A program made the position numbers and the translations under genes. Shown piece by piece: positions 5,420 to 5,728 of a stretch of DNA of 5,728 nt. The stretch covers positions 1 through 5,728 of the forward strand of contig JAIXZF010000373.1 of assembly GCA_027489835.1 (NCBI GenBank), read 5' to 3'. Position 1 is the first letter of the stretch; each line of letters begins with the position of its first letter. Source of the DNA: Hyphomicrobiales bacterium. GTDB taxonomy: Bacteria; Pseudomonadota; Alphaproteobacteria; Rhizobiales; Beijerinckiaceae. The notes beneath the pieces were generated by a model. It had not been told where the DNA came from. It saw nothing but the letters and a program-made list of their open reading frames with translations, and ran no database searches.

Positions 5420-5451
5420 GACAATAATCCTATGATAGACAAGTATACCTA
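5420..5451 (-). promoter_or_regulatory. AT-rich nuclease promoter region with imperfect direct repeats
   Basis: This is the most AT-rich patch of the window. On the plus strand GACAATAATCCTA (5420-5432) and GACAAGTATACCTA (5438-5451) are imperfect direct repeats with an 18-bp period. On the minus strand TATACT (plus 5442-5447) and TATCAT (plus 5432-5437) each match five of six bases of the -10 consensus, but neither has a good -35 at 16-18 bases. A promoter for the nuclease and cfa genes here is likely; the exact element is not fixed. The perfect palindrome GTCATGAC (5415-5422) overlaps the edge. Confidence 0.4.
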
Positions 5452-5453
5452 GT

Positions 5454-5476
5454 CGACACCGCCAGAACGTGTGTCG
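5454..5476. repeat. Short inverted repeat after the SDHAF4-like gene
   Basis: CGACAC (5454-5459) and GTGTCG (5471-5476) pair perfectly across 11 bases, just past the stop of the SDHAF4-like gene. With no T-run on the minus strand it is a doubtful terminator. Confidence 0.3.
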
Positions 5477-5485
5477 CCGCGCGCT

Positions 5486-5722
5486 TCAGAAGTCGGAGGC
5501 GAGCCCCTTGACCTCCCAGTCATTGTAGCGGACCGGCTCGAGCCCGCCCCGCCCGTCGATTTCCCTGACGCGCGCCAGTTCGCGCTCGCGGGCCTCCCGC
5601 TCCGCGCTGCGGGCGGCGGCTTCCTCGAGCGCCCTGCGGGCGGCGGGCGTCAGCTCCTTGCCGGGAGCGGCGCGGAGCGGGGCTGGAGGCGACGGCTCCG
5701 GGGCAGGCTCACGAAGGTCCAT
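5486..5722 (-). CDS. DUF1674 / SDHAF4-like succinate dehydrogenase assembly factor (5' end near window edge)
   Basis: This protein of at least 78 residues matches DUF1674 (PF07896), the bacterial relatives of the mitochondrial factor SDHAF4 (Sdh8). That factor binds flavinylated SdhA and protects it until it joins SdhB during assembly of succinate dehydrogenase (complex II). The C-terminal signature is complete: GRGG (57-60), then EPVRYNDWEVKGLASDF (62-78). Before it lie a Pro/Ala-rich, probably disordered start (1-20) and a charged Ala/Glu/Arg helix (about 25-55). The ATG at 5722 is only 6 bases from the window end; the frame stays open to the edge and no Shine-Dalgarno is visible, so the true start may lie outside. 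It is upstream of the nuclease gene on the same strand. No sdh genes are in the window. The function in this organism is inferred from family membership. Confidence 0.87.
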   Translation of the reverse strand: MDLREPAPEPSPPAPLRAAPGKELTPAARRALEEAAARSAEREARERELARVREIDGRGGLEPVRYNDWEVKGLASDF

Positions 5723-5728
5723 CGACGC

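Overview
The window is GC-rich DNA with tightly packed genes on both strands. The gene content suggests an alphaproteobacterium, probably of the Hyphomicrobiales. The supporting points are an OmpW-like barrel whose mature end begins Ala-Asp-Leu-Pro, a DUF2853 protein, a DUF1674/SDHAF4 protein ending in the family's RYxDWExKGxxxDF signature, and an FNR/FixK-type dyad. This is inferred from protein families; no rRNA or tRNA is present to confirm it.

Layout from left to right. Positions 1-473 (minus) hold the N-terminal part of a periplasmic family-5 (peptide/opine/nickel type) ABC substrate-binding protein that runs off the left edge. Divergent from it, 709-1443 (plus) encodes an Asp/Glu/hydantoin racemase family protein; the 235-base gap must hold both promoters. 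Convergent with the racemase, 1499-2197 (minus) encodes an OmpW-family outer membrane barrel. A 234-base divergent region follows, with a perfect FNR/FixK dyad at 2267-2284. Then 2432-2938 (plus) encodes a secreted YkuD L,D-transpeptidase. Next, 3095-3412 (plus) encodes a small DUF2853 protein, preceded by a dyad with a third half-site and followed by a clear intrinsic terminator (3451-3474). The right third is on the minus strand, transcribed right to left: a DUF1674/SDHAF4-like protein (5486-5722), a membrane-anchored or secreted SNase-like nuclease (4857-5405) and a cyclopropane-fatty-acyl-phospholipid synthase homologue (3485-4795).

Several genes act at the cell envelope: a nutrient-binding protein, an outer membrane barrel, a peptidoglycan L,D-transpeptidase, an exported nuclease and a membrane-lipid methyltransferase. 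The most suggestive pairing is the OmpW barrel with the divergent L,D-transpeptidase. In Brucella and Coxiella, enzymes of this class link the N-terminus of outer membrane barrels to peptidoglycan, and this OmpW is predicted to mature with the same Ala-Asp end. The FNR/FixK dyad suggests oxygen control of ompW. I see no mobile element, CRISPR array, phage gene or clearly new multi-gene system. The window otherwise reads as ordinary chromosomal DNA with a few regulatory details worth checking.
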